A stretch of 13,687 nt of DNA from contig JALVTX010000008.1 in the NCBI GenBank assembly GCA_027035825.1, positions 1 through 13,687 on the forward strand. Reading direction: 5' to 3'. Positions 1 to 6,547 of this stretch are shown here, one piece after another; the stretch's first letter is position 1; each line of letters opens with the position of its first letter. Origin of the DNA: Mariprofundaceae bacterium. Lineage in GTDB: Bacteria > Pseudomonadota > Zetaproteobacteria > Mariprofundales > Mariprofundaceae. The notes beneath the pieces are model-generated. The model had not been told where the DNA came from. It saw nothing but the letters and a program-made list of their open reading frames with translations, and did no database searches. The position numbers and the translations under genes are program-made.

Positions 1-33
1 ATCCCAGCACCGCGGCATGCGCGGTGCTGGGAT
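1..33. repeat. Perfect 14-bp inverted repeat with 5-nt loop at the window edge
   Basis: Bases 1-14 (atcccagcaccgcg) are the exact reverse complement of bases 20-33 (cgcggtgctgggat), with gcatg between them. It lies inside the lpxB reading frame (codons 160-170) and starts at the first base of the window, so its outer limit is not known. No T-run follows on the coding strand within the visible bases, so it does not look like a standard intrinsic terminator. It could be a real mRNA hairpin or a fold-back artefact at a sequence end. Confidence 0.85.
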
Positions 34-511
34 TGCCCACGTAGCGGGCCGCCACCCCCCGCGTCGCGAACCAGGCCGGCTCGAACGGCAGGATGCAGGC
101 CAGCGCGTCCTGGGCGCGTTTCAGCCGGCGCGCGCGCCATGCTCCCCAGGCCCAGAGCTTCGGCGCAATGTATTGCAGCACCGGCACGCCCATGCGCCGC
201 AGGCGCGTTCCGACATCCATGTGAAATCCCGGAAAGTCCACCAGCACGGCCACGTCCGGCCGCTCGTCGCGCGCGTGCTCCAGCACCCGCGCCCGCACCC
301 GGCGGATGCGCGGCAAGGCGCGGAGCACGTCCGTGAGACCCATGACGTTCAGTTCGCCCATGTCCGCCACCGGCTCGCATCCCGCCGCCTTCAGGGCCGG
401 CCCCGCAACGCCCGCAAGCCTGGCATCCTCCCGCATCGCGCTGATGGCGCGCGCCACGGCGGCCGCGTGCATGTCGCCCGAGGGCTCGCCGGCGCTGATG
501 AACACCCGCAT
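1..511 (-). CDS. lpxB: Lipid-A-disaccharide synthase LpxB, N-terminal part (cut by window edge)
   Basis: LpxB is a GT-B fold peripheral inner-membrane glycosyltransferase that joins UDP-2,3-diacylglucosamine to lipid X to make the lipid A disaccharide. Only the first 170 codons are present, under half of the usual ~380. Visible family landmarks are the N-terminal GEPSGDMHAA segment at residues 9-18 (GE.SGD..GA in the family), NVMGLTDVLRALP at 55-67, VDFPGFHMDVGTRL at 91-104, IAPKLWAWG at 115-123 and LPFEPAWFATRGV at 141-153, followed by YVGNP. The start is the ATG at 511, 8 nt after the lpxI stop, with a weak GAAGGG about 10 nt upstream inside lpxI. The last visible residues (about 162-170) do not follow the family's usual VGHPL.D pattern, and they coincide with a perfect inverted repeat at the window end. 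The product is the next step after the neighbouring LpxI, so the assignment is secure from both sequence and context. Confidence 0.93.
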   Translation of the reverse strand, partial: MRVFISAGEPSGDMHAAAVARAISAMREDARLAGVAGPALKAAGCEPVADMGELNVMGLTDVLRALPRIRRVRARVLEHARDERPDVAVLVDFPGFHMDVGTRLRRMGVPVLQYIAPKLWAWGAWRARRLKRAQDALACILPFEPAWFATRGVAARYVGNPSTAHAAVLG

Positions 512-519
512 GGCGACGC

Positions 520-1353
520 TCAGACGCCCTTCAACCCAAACACCGAAATGCCATGCCGGCGGGCCAGGTCGGCCACCCGCTCCCGCTCCAGAATCAGCGT
601 CTTGCCGGCCTCCACGGCCAACGTGCGGCAGCCCGCGGCGTGCATCACCTCGATCGTGCCGGCGCCAATGGCCGGCACGTCGAAACGCAGGTCCTGCTGA
701 GGCTTGGCCACCTTGACCACACAGGCCTTGCCGCTGCCCAGCCCCCCGCCGCGGGCGATGGCCTCGTCCGTGCCCTCGATGGCTTCCACGGCCAGCACCG
801 CGCCATCCTGCACCACCACGGTCTGCCCGATGTCCAGCGCCGCGATGCCGCGCGCCTGAATGTAGCCGAAATCCATGTCCTTGAACGCCGTGCGCGACGG
901 CTTCGGCCCGAAGAGCAGGCCCTCGCCGGCCAGCAAATCGCCGGCGAACCGCGTTTGCGGAAGCACCTCGATGCCCGCGCGCGCCAGCTCCTCGACAATG
1001 GCCAGCATCAGGGTGTCGTCCTTGCGATCGGGAAGGCGGGCCAGCGTGCGAATGGCGGTCAGATCAGGGCGGAAATTGCGAAAGAGATGCAGCTTTCGCA
1101 CCTTGCCCGCGAAGATGACGGAGCGGACGCCAACGGACTGGAAGGCGCGGATCATGCCGCCCAGCTTGCCCACATGCAGCCAGCAGGTGGAGGCGGAATA
1201 GCGTTCGATGTCCGGCGAAGTCTCCTCGCGCGCGGCCACCGTGTGCAGCTCCACCCCCTGACGCTTCAGGCTGGCCGCCAGCTCCAGCGGAAACGCGCCG
1301 TAACCCGCCACCAGGCCCAGCTGGGGCGGCGGCGCGGCCTGTTCATCCGGCAT
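520..1353 (-). CDS. lpxI: UDP-2,3-diacylglucosamine pyrophosphatase LpxI
   Basis: LpxI hydrolyses UDP-2,3-diacylglucosamine to lipid X (2,3-diacylglucosamine 1-phosphate) plus UMP. It is the unrelated substitute for LpxH found in alphaproteobacteria and other groups. The 277-aa protein has the family's N-terminal GLVAGYGAFPLELA at residues 13-26, FAGKVRK at 81-87, LARLPDRKDDTLM at 104-116, GQTVVVQDGAVLAVEAIEGTD at 176-196 (G..V...G...A.E..EGTD) and KPQQDLRFDVPAIG at 217-230. Asp225 in that last motif probably matches the Asp225 whose alanine mutant traps substrate in the Caulobacter enzyme; no alignment was run. The ATG at 1353 overlaps the end of lpxA by 11 nt (1343-1353). No Shine-Dalgarno is visible, so translation is probably coupled to lpxA. 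Its position between lpxA and lpxB supports the call. Confidence 0.95.
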   Translation of the reverse strand: MPDEQAAPPPQLGLVAGYGAFPLELAASLKRQGVELHTVAAREETSPDIERYSASTCWLHVGKLGGMIRAFQSVGVRSVIFAGKVRKLHLFRNFRPDLTAIRTLARLPDRKDDTLMLAIVEELARAGIEVLPQTRFAGDLLAGEGLLFGPKPSRTAFKDMDFGYIQARGIAALDIGQTVVVQDGAVLAVEAIEGTDEAIARGGGLGSGKACVVKVAKPQQDLRFDVPAIGAGTIEVMHAAGCRTLAVEAGKTLILERERVADLARRHGISVFGLKGV

Positions 1354-2137
1354 CGCGCTTGTGCAGCACCAGCCCGCGCCGGGCGGCGGCCACGAACTCG
1401 ATCATCTCCCGCGCATGCGGGTCGTCGCCGGCCATGGCGCGCGCCTCGTCCAAGCGCGAGGCCAGCGACTCGCCCCCTCCCTGAAGCAGGACGCGATAGA
1501 CCTGCTTGAGCGTGCGAACCTCGTCCATCGAGAAGCCGCGTCGTTTCAGGCCCACCATGTTCAGGCCCGTCAACTCGGCGCGGTAGCCGCCGGAAACAAG
1601 GCAGAACGGCGGCACGTCCTTGTTGATGCCGCACATGCCGCCAATCATCACGTAGCGGCCGATGCGCACGAACTGGTGAATGGCCGACAGCCCGCCGACA
1701 ATCACGCCATCGGCAATCTCGATATGCCCGGCCAACGTCGCGCAATTGGCCAGCACCGTTTCGTTGCCAATCTGGCAGTCATGCGCCACATGGACATAGG
1801 CCATCAGCAGGTTGCCATTGCCGATGCGCGTCACCATGCCCCCGCCCTCGGTGCCGGTGTTGATGGTGACATTCTCGCGGATGGTGTTGCCGTCGCCGAT
1901 GATGACCTCGGACGGCTCGCCGTGGTATTTCAAATCCTGCGGCTCGCCGCCCACCGCCGCAAAGGGGAAAATGCGGTTGCGCTCGCCGATGCTCGTCCGG
2001 CCGCCGACCACCACGTGCGACATCAATTCCGTGCCGGCGCCGATGCTCACGTGCTCGCCCACCACGCAATAGGGCCCGATGCGCGCATCGGGATGCACCC
2101 GGGCGCCTTCGGCGATGATGGCCGTGGGATGAATCAC
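1343..2137 (-). CDS. lpxA: UDP-N-acetylglucosamine acyltransferase LpxA
   Basis: LpxA transfers a 3-hydroxyacyl chain from acyl carrier protein to the 3-OH of UDP-GlcNAc, the first step of lipid A synthesis, in the cytoplasm as a trimer of left-handed beta-helices. The chosen start is GTG at 2137, giving 264 aa (E. coli 262) and the expected IHPTAII opening. The GTG overlaps the fabZ stop in a GTGA junction, and no clear ribosome binding site precedes it. A longer open frame upstream lies inside fabZ and lacks family similarity. Hexapeptide repeats run to about residue 175. His119 (VAHDC) matches catalytic His125 of E. coli, and His116 matches His122. GLKRRGF is at 196-202. Gly167 occupies the acyl-length ruler position (Gly173 in E. 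coli, Met169 in P. aeruginosa), so a long, C14-like chain is inferred. The usual GN(H/P)A loop reads GGYRA with one extra residue, and the E. coli Glu200 position is Val195. Confidence 0.95.
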   Translation of the reverse strand: MIHPTAIIAEGARVHPDARIGPYCVVGEHVSIGAGTELMSHVVVGGRTSIGERNRIFPFAAVGGEPQDLKYHGEPSEVIIGDGNTIRENVTINTGTEGGGMVTRIGNGNLLMAYVHVAHDCQIGNETVLANCATLAGHIEIADGVIVGGLSAIHQFVRIGRYVMIGGMCGINKDVPPFCLVSGGYRAELTGLNMVGLKRRGFSMDEVRTLKQVYRVLLQGGGESLASRLDEARAMAGDDPHAREMIEFVAAARRGLVLHKRDAG

Positions 2138-2589
2138 GAATCGATCTCGTCGCGCGGCATCATCGTGGCCATCAGGTCGCCCTCGCAGGCCAGTTCGCCG
2201 TCCACGCGCGCCTCGCCGTGGAACTTCCACATCAGCCCCCGGCGGCGCAGCAGCGTCAGATCGAACACCACCTGGTCGCCAGGCCGAACCGGCCGCCGGA
2301 AACGAACCCCGTCAATGCCGGTGAAATACACCAGGTATTCCCTGTCCCTGGGAATGGACTGGAACGCCAGCAGGCCACCCACCTGCGCCATGGCCTCCAC
2401 CAGCAGCACGCCCGGCATCACCGGATGGCCGGGGAAATGGCCCATGAACTGCGGTTCATTGTAAGTCACGTTCTTGATGGCGCGGATGGACTTTTCCTTC
2501 TCGAAATCCAGCACCCGATCCACCAGCAGGAACGGATAACGATGCGGCAGCAACGCCATGATGTCATCAATGCTCAATGTCTCGGCCAT
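2134..2589 (-). CDS. fabZ: (3R)-hydroxyacyl-ACP dehydratase FabZ
   Basis: FabZ dehydrates 3-hydroxyacyl-ACP to trans-2-enoyl-ACP in fatty acid elongation. It draws on the same 3-hydroxyacyl-ACP pool that LpxA and LpxD use, which explains its place inside the lipid A cluster. The 151-aa hot-dog protein shows LPHRYPFLLVDRV at residues 14-26, the active-site segment GHFPGHPVMPGVLLVEAMAQ at 50-69 with catalytic His51 and Glu65, and FRRPVRPGDQ further on. ATG at 2589 was chosen because GAGG at 2598-2595 sits 5 nt upstream and the length then equals E. coli FabZ (151 aa). A GTG at 2595 would add only two residues. The gene starts 7 nt after the lpxD stop and its ribosome binding site overlaps that stop. 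Its own stop overlaps the lpxA start by 4 nt. Confidence 0.95.
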   Translation of the reverse strand: MAETLSIDDIMALLPHRYPFLLVDRVLDFEKEKSIRAIKNVTYNEPQFMGHFPGHPVMPGVLLVEAMAQVGGLLAFQSIPRDREYLVYFTGIDGVRFRRPVRPGDQVVFDLTLLRRRGLMWKFHGEARVDGELACEGDLMATMMPRDEIDS

Positions 2590-2594
2590 GTCCA

Positions 2595-2598
2595 CCTC
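2595..2598 (-). promoter_or_regulatory. Ribosome binding site of fabZ
   Basis: GAGG on the minus strand, overlapping the lpxD TGA stop (2599-2597) and 5 nt from the ATG at 2589. It favours that ATG over the GTG at 2595, which would lie inside the site itself. Confidence 0.6.
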
Positions 2599-3601
2599 AC
2601 TGCTTGATTCGTCCCAGCCCCAACTGTTTCCAGACCTCCGGCAGGCGCGGCAGCAGGGCCGACAGCTTCAGCCACACGCGGTGCGGCATCGCCGGGATGC
2701 CCGCATAGACGCCCCTCGCCTCCAGATCGCCCGCCACGCCGCTCTTGGCGGCGATGCGACACCCTTCGCCAATCGTCAGGTGCCCTGCCGTGCCGACCTG
2801 GCCGCCGAACTGACACCCCTTGCCGATGCGCGTGGAGCCCGAAATCCCGACCTGACTGGCCATCACCGTATATGCGCCAACCCGGACGTTGTGCGCGATC
2901 TGGATCAGGTTGTCCAGCTTCACGCCGCGCTCGATTACGGTATCGCCAATCGCGCCGCGGTCAATGCAGGTTCCGGCGCCAATCTCGACGTCATCCTCGA
3001 GCACCACGCGGCCGGTTTGCGGAATCTTCAGGTGCTCGCGACCGTTCCATGCATAGCCGAAGCCATCGGAGCCGATGATGGCGCCCGGCTGAAGGATGAC
3101 CCGACAACCCAGCACGCAGCGGGCAGCCACGATGGCGCCGGCGCGTAGATGGCATCCCTCGCCGATCTCGACCTCATCCTCGATGATGCATCCGGCGTCG
3201 ATGCGCGTGCCAGCGCCGATCCTGGCCCGCGCGCCAATCACCACCCGCGGACCCACGTCCACATCGGCGGCCAGCTCTGCGGTCGGATCAATCACGGCGC
3301 TGTCATGCCGCCGGCCTGTCGCGCGGGGTTCGGGATGAAAATGGCGCTGCAACAGCGCAAAGGCCAAGTAGGGATCGCGGCAGCGGATCACCGGCCGACG
3401 GGCATCGGGAAAGACCTGTTCATCCAGCAGGATCACGCCCGCGCGCGATGTCTCGAACGCGCCCTTGTAGCGGCGATTGGAGAGGAACGATGCCTCGTGC
3501 GGCCCGGCCTCGCTCAGCGTGTTGACGCCACGGATATCCGCATCGTCGCCGGCATATTCCAGACGACCGCCGACCAGTTCCGCCACATCGCCGAGGCGCA
3601 T
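2597..3601 (-). CDS. lpxD: UDP-3-O-(3-hydroxyacyl)glucosamine N-acyltransferase LpxD
   Basis: LpxD adds the second 3-hydroxyacyl chain to the 2-amino group of UDP-3-O-acyl-glucosamine (third step of lipid A synthesis). The 334-aa protein (E. coli 341) has an N-terminal uridine-binding domain to about residue 100, with SFLSNRRY at 38-45, then a left-handed beta-helix from about 103 to 300. It includes IIGSDGFGYA at 175-184, IAHNVRVG at 235-242 with catalytic His237 (His239 in E. coli), and GGQVGTAGHLTIG at 266-278. A C-terminal helix ends the protein. ATG at 3601 is the only good start: an in-frame TAA lies two codons upstream and the residues that follow fit the family. It has no Shine-Dalgarno. 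The 17-nt spacer from skp holds a T8A4T tract instead, unlike the GC-rich surroundings. Confidence 0.96.
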   Translation of the reverse strand: MRLGDVAELVGGRLEYAGDDADIRGVNTLSEAGPHEASFLSNRRYKGAFETSRAGVILLDEQVFPDARRPVIRCRDPYLAFALLQRHFHPEPRATGRRHDSAVIDPTAELAADVDVGPRVVIGARARIGAGTRIDAGCIIEDEVEIGEGCHLRAGAIVAARCVLGCRVILQPGAIIGSDGFGYAWNGREHLKIPQTGRVVLEDDVEIGAGTCIDRGAIGDTVIERGVKLDNLIQIAHNVRVGAYTVMASQVGISGSTRIGKGCQFGGQVGTAGHLTIGEGCRIAAKSGVAGDLEARGVYAGIPAMPHRVWLKLSALLPRLPEVWKQLGLGRIKQ

Positions 3602-3618
3602 ATTTTAAAAAAAACCGG
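3602..3618 (-). promoter_or_regulatory. AT-rich spacer before lpxD (T8A4T), no Shine-Dalgarno
   Basis: After the skp TAA stop the transcript reads CCGG, then eight U, four A and one U directly before the lpxD AUG. Thirteen consecutive A/T bases are exceptional in this GC-rich cluster. It may act as an unstructured U-rich leader that binds ribosomal protein S1; this is inference. A terminator is unlikely because no stem-loop precedes the T-run. Confidence 0.4.
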
Positions 3619-4131
3619 TTACTTGGAGGCGTCGAGCATCTTCGTGACCTGCGCCGTCACGTCGCGCGCCGGCGACACGTACAGCACGGCCGGGCGGGTC
3701 AGGATGAAATCGTAACCATTCTTCTTGCCGAACTCGCGGATCTTCTTGCCGAACTTGACGTTGATGCCCTGCAGGATGCGGTTGCGCTCGCGGGCCATTT
3801 CTTCCTGCGCGTCCTGCAACTTGCGCTGGAACTGCTTGCGCAGATCGTTGAGTTGCTGCTGTTTCTCCGACAGGCGATCCGGCGACATCGCCAGCGACTG
3901 CGCCGTCAGATCCTTGTCCATCTGCACAATGCGCTGCTTCATGGACTCCAGTTCCTTCATCTTGGCCTTCTTGATGGCCTCCAGCTGCTTTTCGCCGGCG
4001 CGAAACTGCTTGGTATTCTCAATGGCGGCCTTGACGTCCACGAAGGCGATCTTGAGTTCCGCCGCCTCCGCCTTGACGGATGCGAGTCCGATGCCCGCGA
4101 GAATGACTGCCATGAAGATGCGATGACGCAT
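3619..4131 (-). CDS. skp: Periplasmic chaperone Skp/OmpH family
   Basis: Skp is a trimeric, jellyfish-shaped periplasmic holdase that carries unfolded outer-membrane proteins to the BAM complex; its gene directly follows bamA here, as in many proteobacteria. The 170-aa precursor starts with a signal peptide (Arg2/His3/Arg4, hydrophobic core at about 6-17, cleavage probably near Ala23-Ala24). The mature part opens with the family's beta-strand LKIAFVDVKAA at 26-36. A charged alpha-helical coiled-coil hairpin follows over about 40-135, rich in Lys, Glu and Gln (EKQQQLNDLRKQF at 89-101). The C-terminal beta-strand segment GYDFILTRPAVLYVSP (139-154) closes the body domain. ATG at 4131 has a perfect AAGGAG 6 nt upstream and puts the signal peptide at the N-terminus; the frame stays open further upstream, but that extension is not supported. 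A 98-nt gap separates it from bamA. Confidence 0.93.
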   Translation of the reverse strand: MRHRIFMAVILAGIGLASVKAEAAELKIAFVDVKAAIENTKQFRAGEKQLEAIKKAKMKELESMKQRIVQMDKDLTAQSLAMSPDRLSEKQQQLNDLRKQFQRKLQDAQEEMARERNRILQGINVKFGKKIREFGKKNGYDFILTRPAVLYVSPARDVTAQVTKMLDASK

Positions 4132-4137
4132 GTGTGT

Positions 4138-4143
4138 CTCCTT
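4138..4143 (-). promoter_or_regulatory. Ribosome binding site of skp
   Basis: AAGGAG on the minus strand, 6 nt from the ATG at 4131. It is among the best Shine-Dalgarno sites in the window and decides the start against the longer open frame. Confidence 0.85.
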
Positions 4144-4161
4144 GTCCCGTGTTGGCGGGGT

Positions 4162-4190
4162 ATTATTTCGCAAGCCTGCGGGGAAGGCCA
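4162..4190 (-). promoter_or_regulatory. Weak candidate sigma-70-type promoter for skp
   Basis: In the 98-nt bamA-skp gap (4132-4229) the minus strand has AATAAT at 4167-4162 (5 of 6 matches to TATAAT). Seventeen bases upstream is TGGCCT at 4190-4185 (3 of 6 to TTGACA). A start about 7 nt downstream would leave a leader of roughly 25 nt holding the AAGGAG site. An A6 tract lies just upstream at 4199-4194. No sigma-E type GAACTT element was found. The -35 is poor, so this is only a candidate. No convincing terminator hairpin was found in the gap. Confidence 0.25.
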
Positions 4191-4229
4191 TCATTTTTTG
4201 TCCGCCCAGGTCGCATGCGCAAACACGCG

Positions 4230-6545
4230 TCAGAACGTCGAGCCCAGTGCGAACTCGAACCTGCGCAAGACGTCGCCCGGCTGCTTGCGGACCGGGAAGC
4301 CCCAGCTCAGGCCAATCGGCCCGATGGGCGAAAGCCACTCGATGCCCACGCCGTAGGACGCGCGCAGGGTTCCGGCGCTCAACTTCTGGTTGAAGTCCGC
4401 CACCGTGCCCGCGTCGGCGAACGCCACGCCGCGAAAGCCCGAGGTGCGGATATACGGCAACGGAAAGAACAGGTTGAGACTGGCCCGCGCCGTCTTGTTG
4501 CCGCCAATTACGTCATTGGTGGCGGGATCGCGAATGGTGATGCCGAAGGTGTCAAAACCGCGCACGCTGCCAATGCCGCCCAGCGAGAAGCGCCGGTATA
4601 TCGGCACCGTCCTGCCCCCGAAGCCGCGGATATACTGCGCCTCGAACGAGGGATTCAGCGTCACCTTCTCGCCCAAGGGGAAGAATGCCCCGCCATACAA
4701 CCGCGCGGTGTAGAAGCGGTTGCTGCCGCCCAGCCCCGCCACGCCGATGCTCGCCGAGAGCAGACTGCCCTCCGTGGGCGCGATAAAGGTGTCCCGGCTG
4801 TCCCAGGTCAGGCTCTGGGTCAGCTCGCCCGTGGTCTGCTTGCCGGCCTGGGAGCGCAAAATGGGCGAGGCATTGGCGGGAATGTCAAACAGGTTATTGC
4901 TCGTATACTGATAACCGATGTGATAACTGAGCTCCTCGGTCAACGGAATGCCGAATCCCACGCCGCCGCCATAGCTGTTCTCCTTGTACGAGGTCAACGA
5001 CTGGAGCCGGGTCTGCCGCTTGAAGGCGTTCAACGACGCGCTCATGTTCTCGCCAAGAAAGTATGGATCGGTGATGCTGGCGTCAAAGTTTTGCGTCCTG
5101 GCGCCGATTTCTCCGGAAAGATTGCCCGCATAGCCGCGCCCGAACAGGTTGCGCTCGCTGATGGACGAGCGGATGAACACCTTCTGGATCTGCGAGAAGC
5201 CGACGCCGAAGCGCAACGAACCCGTCCGGTTCTCCTCCACCTTGACCTTCATCTTCACCTTGTCCGGCGCGCTGCCCTTGGGCATGGACACGCGCACATC
5301 CTTGAACAGGGAGAGTTTCTTCAGGCGCTTCTTGCTCATTTCCAGGGCGGAGCTGGAGAAGCGAGCGCCCTCGTCCTGGCGCATCTCGCGACGGATGACC
5401 TCGTCCACCGTCTTGTCGTTGCCGCTGATCTCGATGCGCTCGACATAGACCTGCGCGCCCTTCTCGATGTCGAAGGTGACGTCCACCGTCCGCTCCTCGA
5501 TGTTGCGGTGCAGCAGCGGCGTCACGGTGGCGAATGCATACCCCTCGTCGCCCACGCGCGTGGTGATATCCTGGATGCTGCCCTGCATGTCCTTCAACAC
5601 GAACACGTTGCCGGGCTCCAGCCTGACCAGCTTCATCAGCGTTTCCTTGTCGGGCACGACATCGCCCCGCAGGCGGATCGACTTGACGCGGTATTGCGGC
5701 CCCTCATGGATGGAGAAGGTCACGAAGAACCATCGCTTGTCCGGCGACAGCGACACCAGCGTTGAATCCACCTTGGCGTCCAGATAGCCGCGATTGAGGT
5801 AATATTGCAGGAGCATCTGCTTGTCGGCCTGAAGACGGTCGCGATTGAACACGTCGCGATCACGGAACCAGGCCATCAGGCCCGTGGCCCGCGATGCGAT
5901 GGCATCAGCCAAATCGTCATCGCTCGCCACGCGGTTGCCGATGAAGCGAATGCGCTTGATGCGCGTGATCTCGCCCTCGTGAACCTTCAGCGTCACGTCC
6001 ACGCGCCCATCCGCGCGTTTCTTCAAGACAGGCTCGACCCGCATCTGGTAATAGCCCTTCTTCAGATAGCCCTTGCGCAGAATGCGAAGGTCGTGGTCGA
6101 GATCCGGCTTGCTGTAGATGCGACCAGGCTTCAGATGAAGCTTGAGTTTGACGTCCTTCTCCTTGACCGCGTCCAGCCCGTCCAGCTTCACGGAGGCAAT
6201 CATCGGGTTTTCCCGCACGTGGAAGGTCAGGTGGCGCCCATCGGCCCGCGCCACGCCCGTGACGCGAATGTCCGAGAAGAAGCCGGTGGCGAACAGCCGC
6301 CGCACATCCTGGCTGATGCGCTTGCGGTCGAATGGCTGGCCGGCGCGCACGCTGATCTTGTCCAGAATGGCACCCGTCTCCACGAAATGATTGCCCTCCA
6401 CGGCCACGGACGCCACCTTGTCGGCCGCCGCCAACTCAGCGGCCGCGACCGGAGCCCCCGCCAGGGCCCAGCCCAGAACCAACCATGCCCCCACCATCCA
6501 CACAGCATGCAGCCCGGGAACCCGGGCCATCATCGTCACTCCCAT
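4230..6545 (-). CDS. bamA: Outer membrane protein assembly factor BamA
   Basis: BamA is the central Omp85 subunit of the BAM machine, which folds and inserts beta-barrel proteins into the outer membrane. The 771-aa precursor (E. coli 810) has a signal peptide with a hydrophobic core (VWMVGAWLVLGWALAG) and probable cleavage in the Ala-rich stretch near residue 36. About 400 residues follow that fit five POTRA domains, for example VASVAVEGNHFVETGAI at the start of the first. The C-terminal barrel runs from about residue 440 and carries the lid-loop motif VRGF at 661-664 and a C-terminal beta-signal ending in Phe (FEFALGSTF). ATG at 6545 was chosen because AAGGGG lies 5 nt upstream. A GTG at 6551, overlapping the rseP stop, and ATGs at 6533 (with GGGAG 5 nt upstream) and 6530 are possible alternatives; all keep the signal peptide. 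It sits between rseP and skp, as expected. Confidence 0.95.
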   Translation of the reverse strand: MGVTMMARVPGLHAVWMVGAWLVLGWALAGAPVAAAELAAADKVASVAVEGNHFVETGAILDKISVRAGQPFDRKRISQDVRRLFATGFFSDIRVTGVARADGRHLTFHVRENPMIASVKLDGLDAVKEKDVKLKLHLKPGRIYSKPDLDHDLRILRKGYLKKGYYQMRVEPVLKKRADGRVDVTLKVHEGEITRIKRIRFIGNRVASDDDLADAIASRATGLMAWFRDRDVFNRDRLQADKQMLLQYYLNRGYLDAKVDSTLVSLSPDKRWFFVTFSIHEGPQYRVKSIRLRGDVVPDKETLMKLVRLEPGNVFVLKDMQGSIQDITTRVGDEGYAFATVTPLLHRNIEERTVDVTFDIEKGAQVYVERIEISGNDKTVDEVIRREMRQDEGARFSSSALEMSKKRLKKLSLFKDVRVSMPKGSAPDKVKMKVKVEENRTGSLRFGVGFSQIQKVFIRSSISERNLFGRGYAGNLSGEIGARTQNFDASITDPYFLGENMSASLNAFKRQTRLQSLTSYKENSYGGGVGFGIPLTEELSYHIGYQYTSNNLFDIPANASPILRSQAGKQTTGELTQSLTWDSRDTFIAPTEGSLLSASIGVAGLGGSNRFYTARLYGGAFFPLGEKVTLNPSFEAQYIRGFGGRTVPIYRRFSLGGIGSVRGFDTFGITIRDPATNDVIGGNKTARASLNLFFPLPYIRTSGFRGVAFADAGTVADFNQKLSAGTLRASYGVGIEWLSPIGPIGLSWGFPVRKQPGDVLRRFEFALGSTF
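6512..6527. repeat. Short GC-rich inverted repeat in the bamA signal-peptide codons
   Basis: gcccggg (6512-6518) and cccgggc (6521-6527) are perfect reverse complements separated by two bases. In the bamA mRNA this could form a 6-bp, all-GC stem with a 4-nt loop, beginning about 18 nt after the AUG at 6545, close enough to affect initiation. It may also be only a by-product of GC-rich coding. Confidence 0.45.
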
Positions 6546-6547
6546 GC

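Noticed and set aside
3602..3607. TAAAAT before lpxD as a promoter -10 box (5 of 6 matches)
   Set aside because: A transcript from it would start inside the lpxD coding region, and there is no -35-like hexamer at the right distance.
3602..3618. T8 run after skp as an intrinsic terminator
   Set aside because: No stem-loop precedes it; the AACCGGTT palindrome has no loop, and termination here would cut off the lipid A genes.
3619..4338. A longer Skp of 239 residues starting inside the end of bamA
   Set aside because: It would bury the signal peptide; AAGGAG before ATG 4131 and the family length support the shorter form.
4134..5765. A 543-codon plus-strand open frame opposite bamA
   Set aside because: Low-complexity His/Ala/Arg/Gln composition, antisense to a full-length conserved gene, no motif; a GC-bias artefact.
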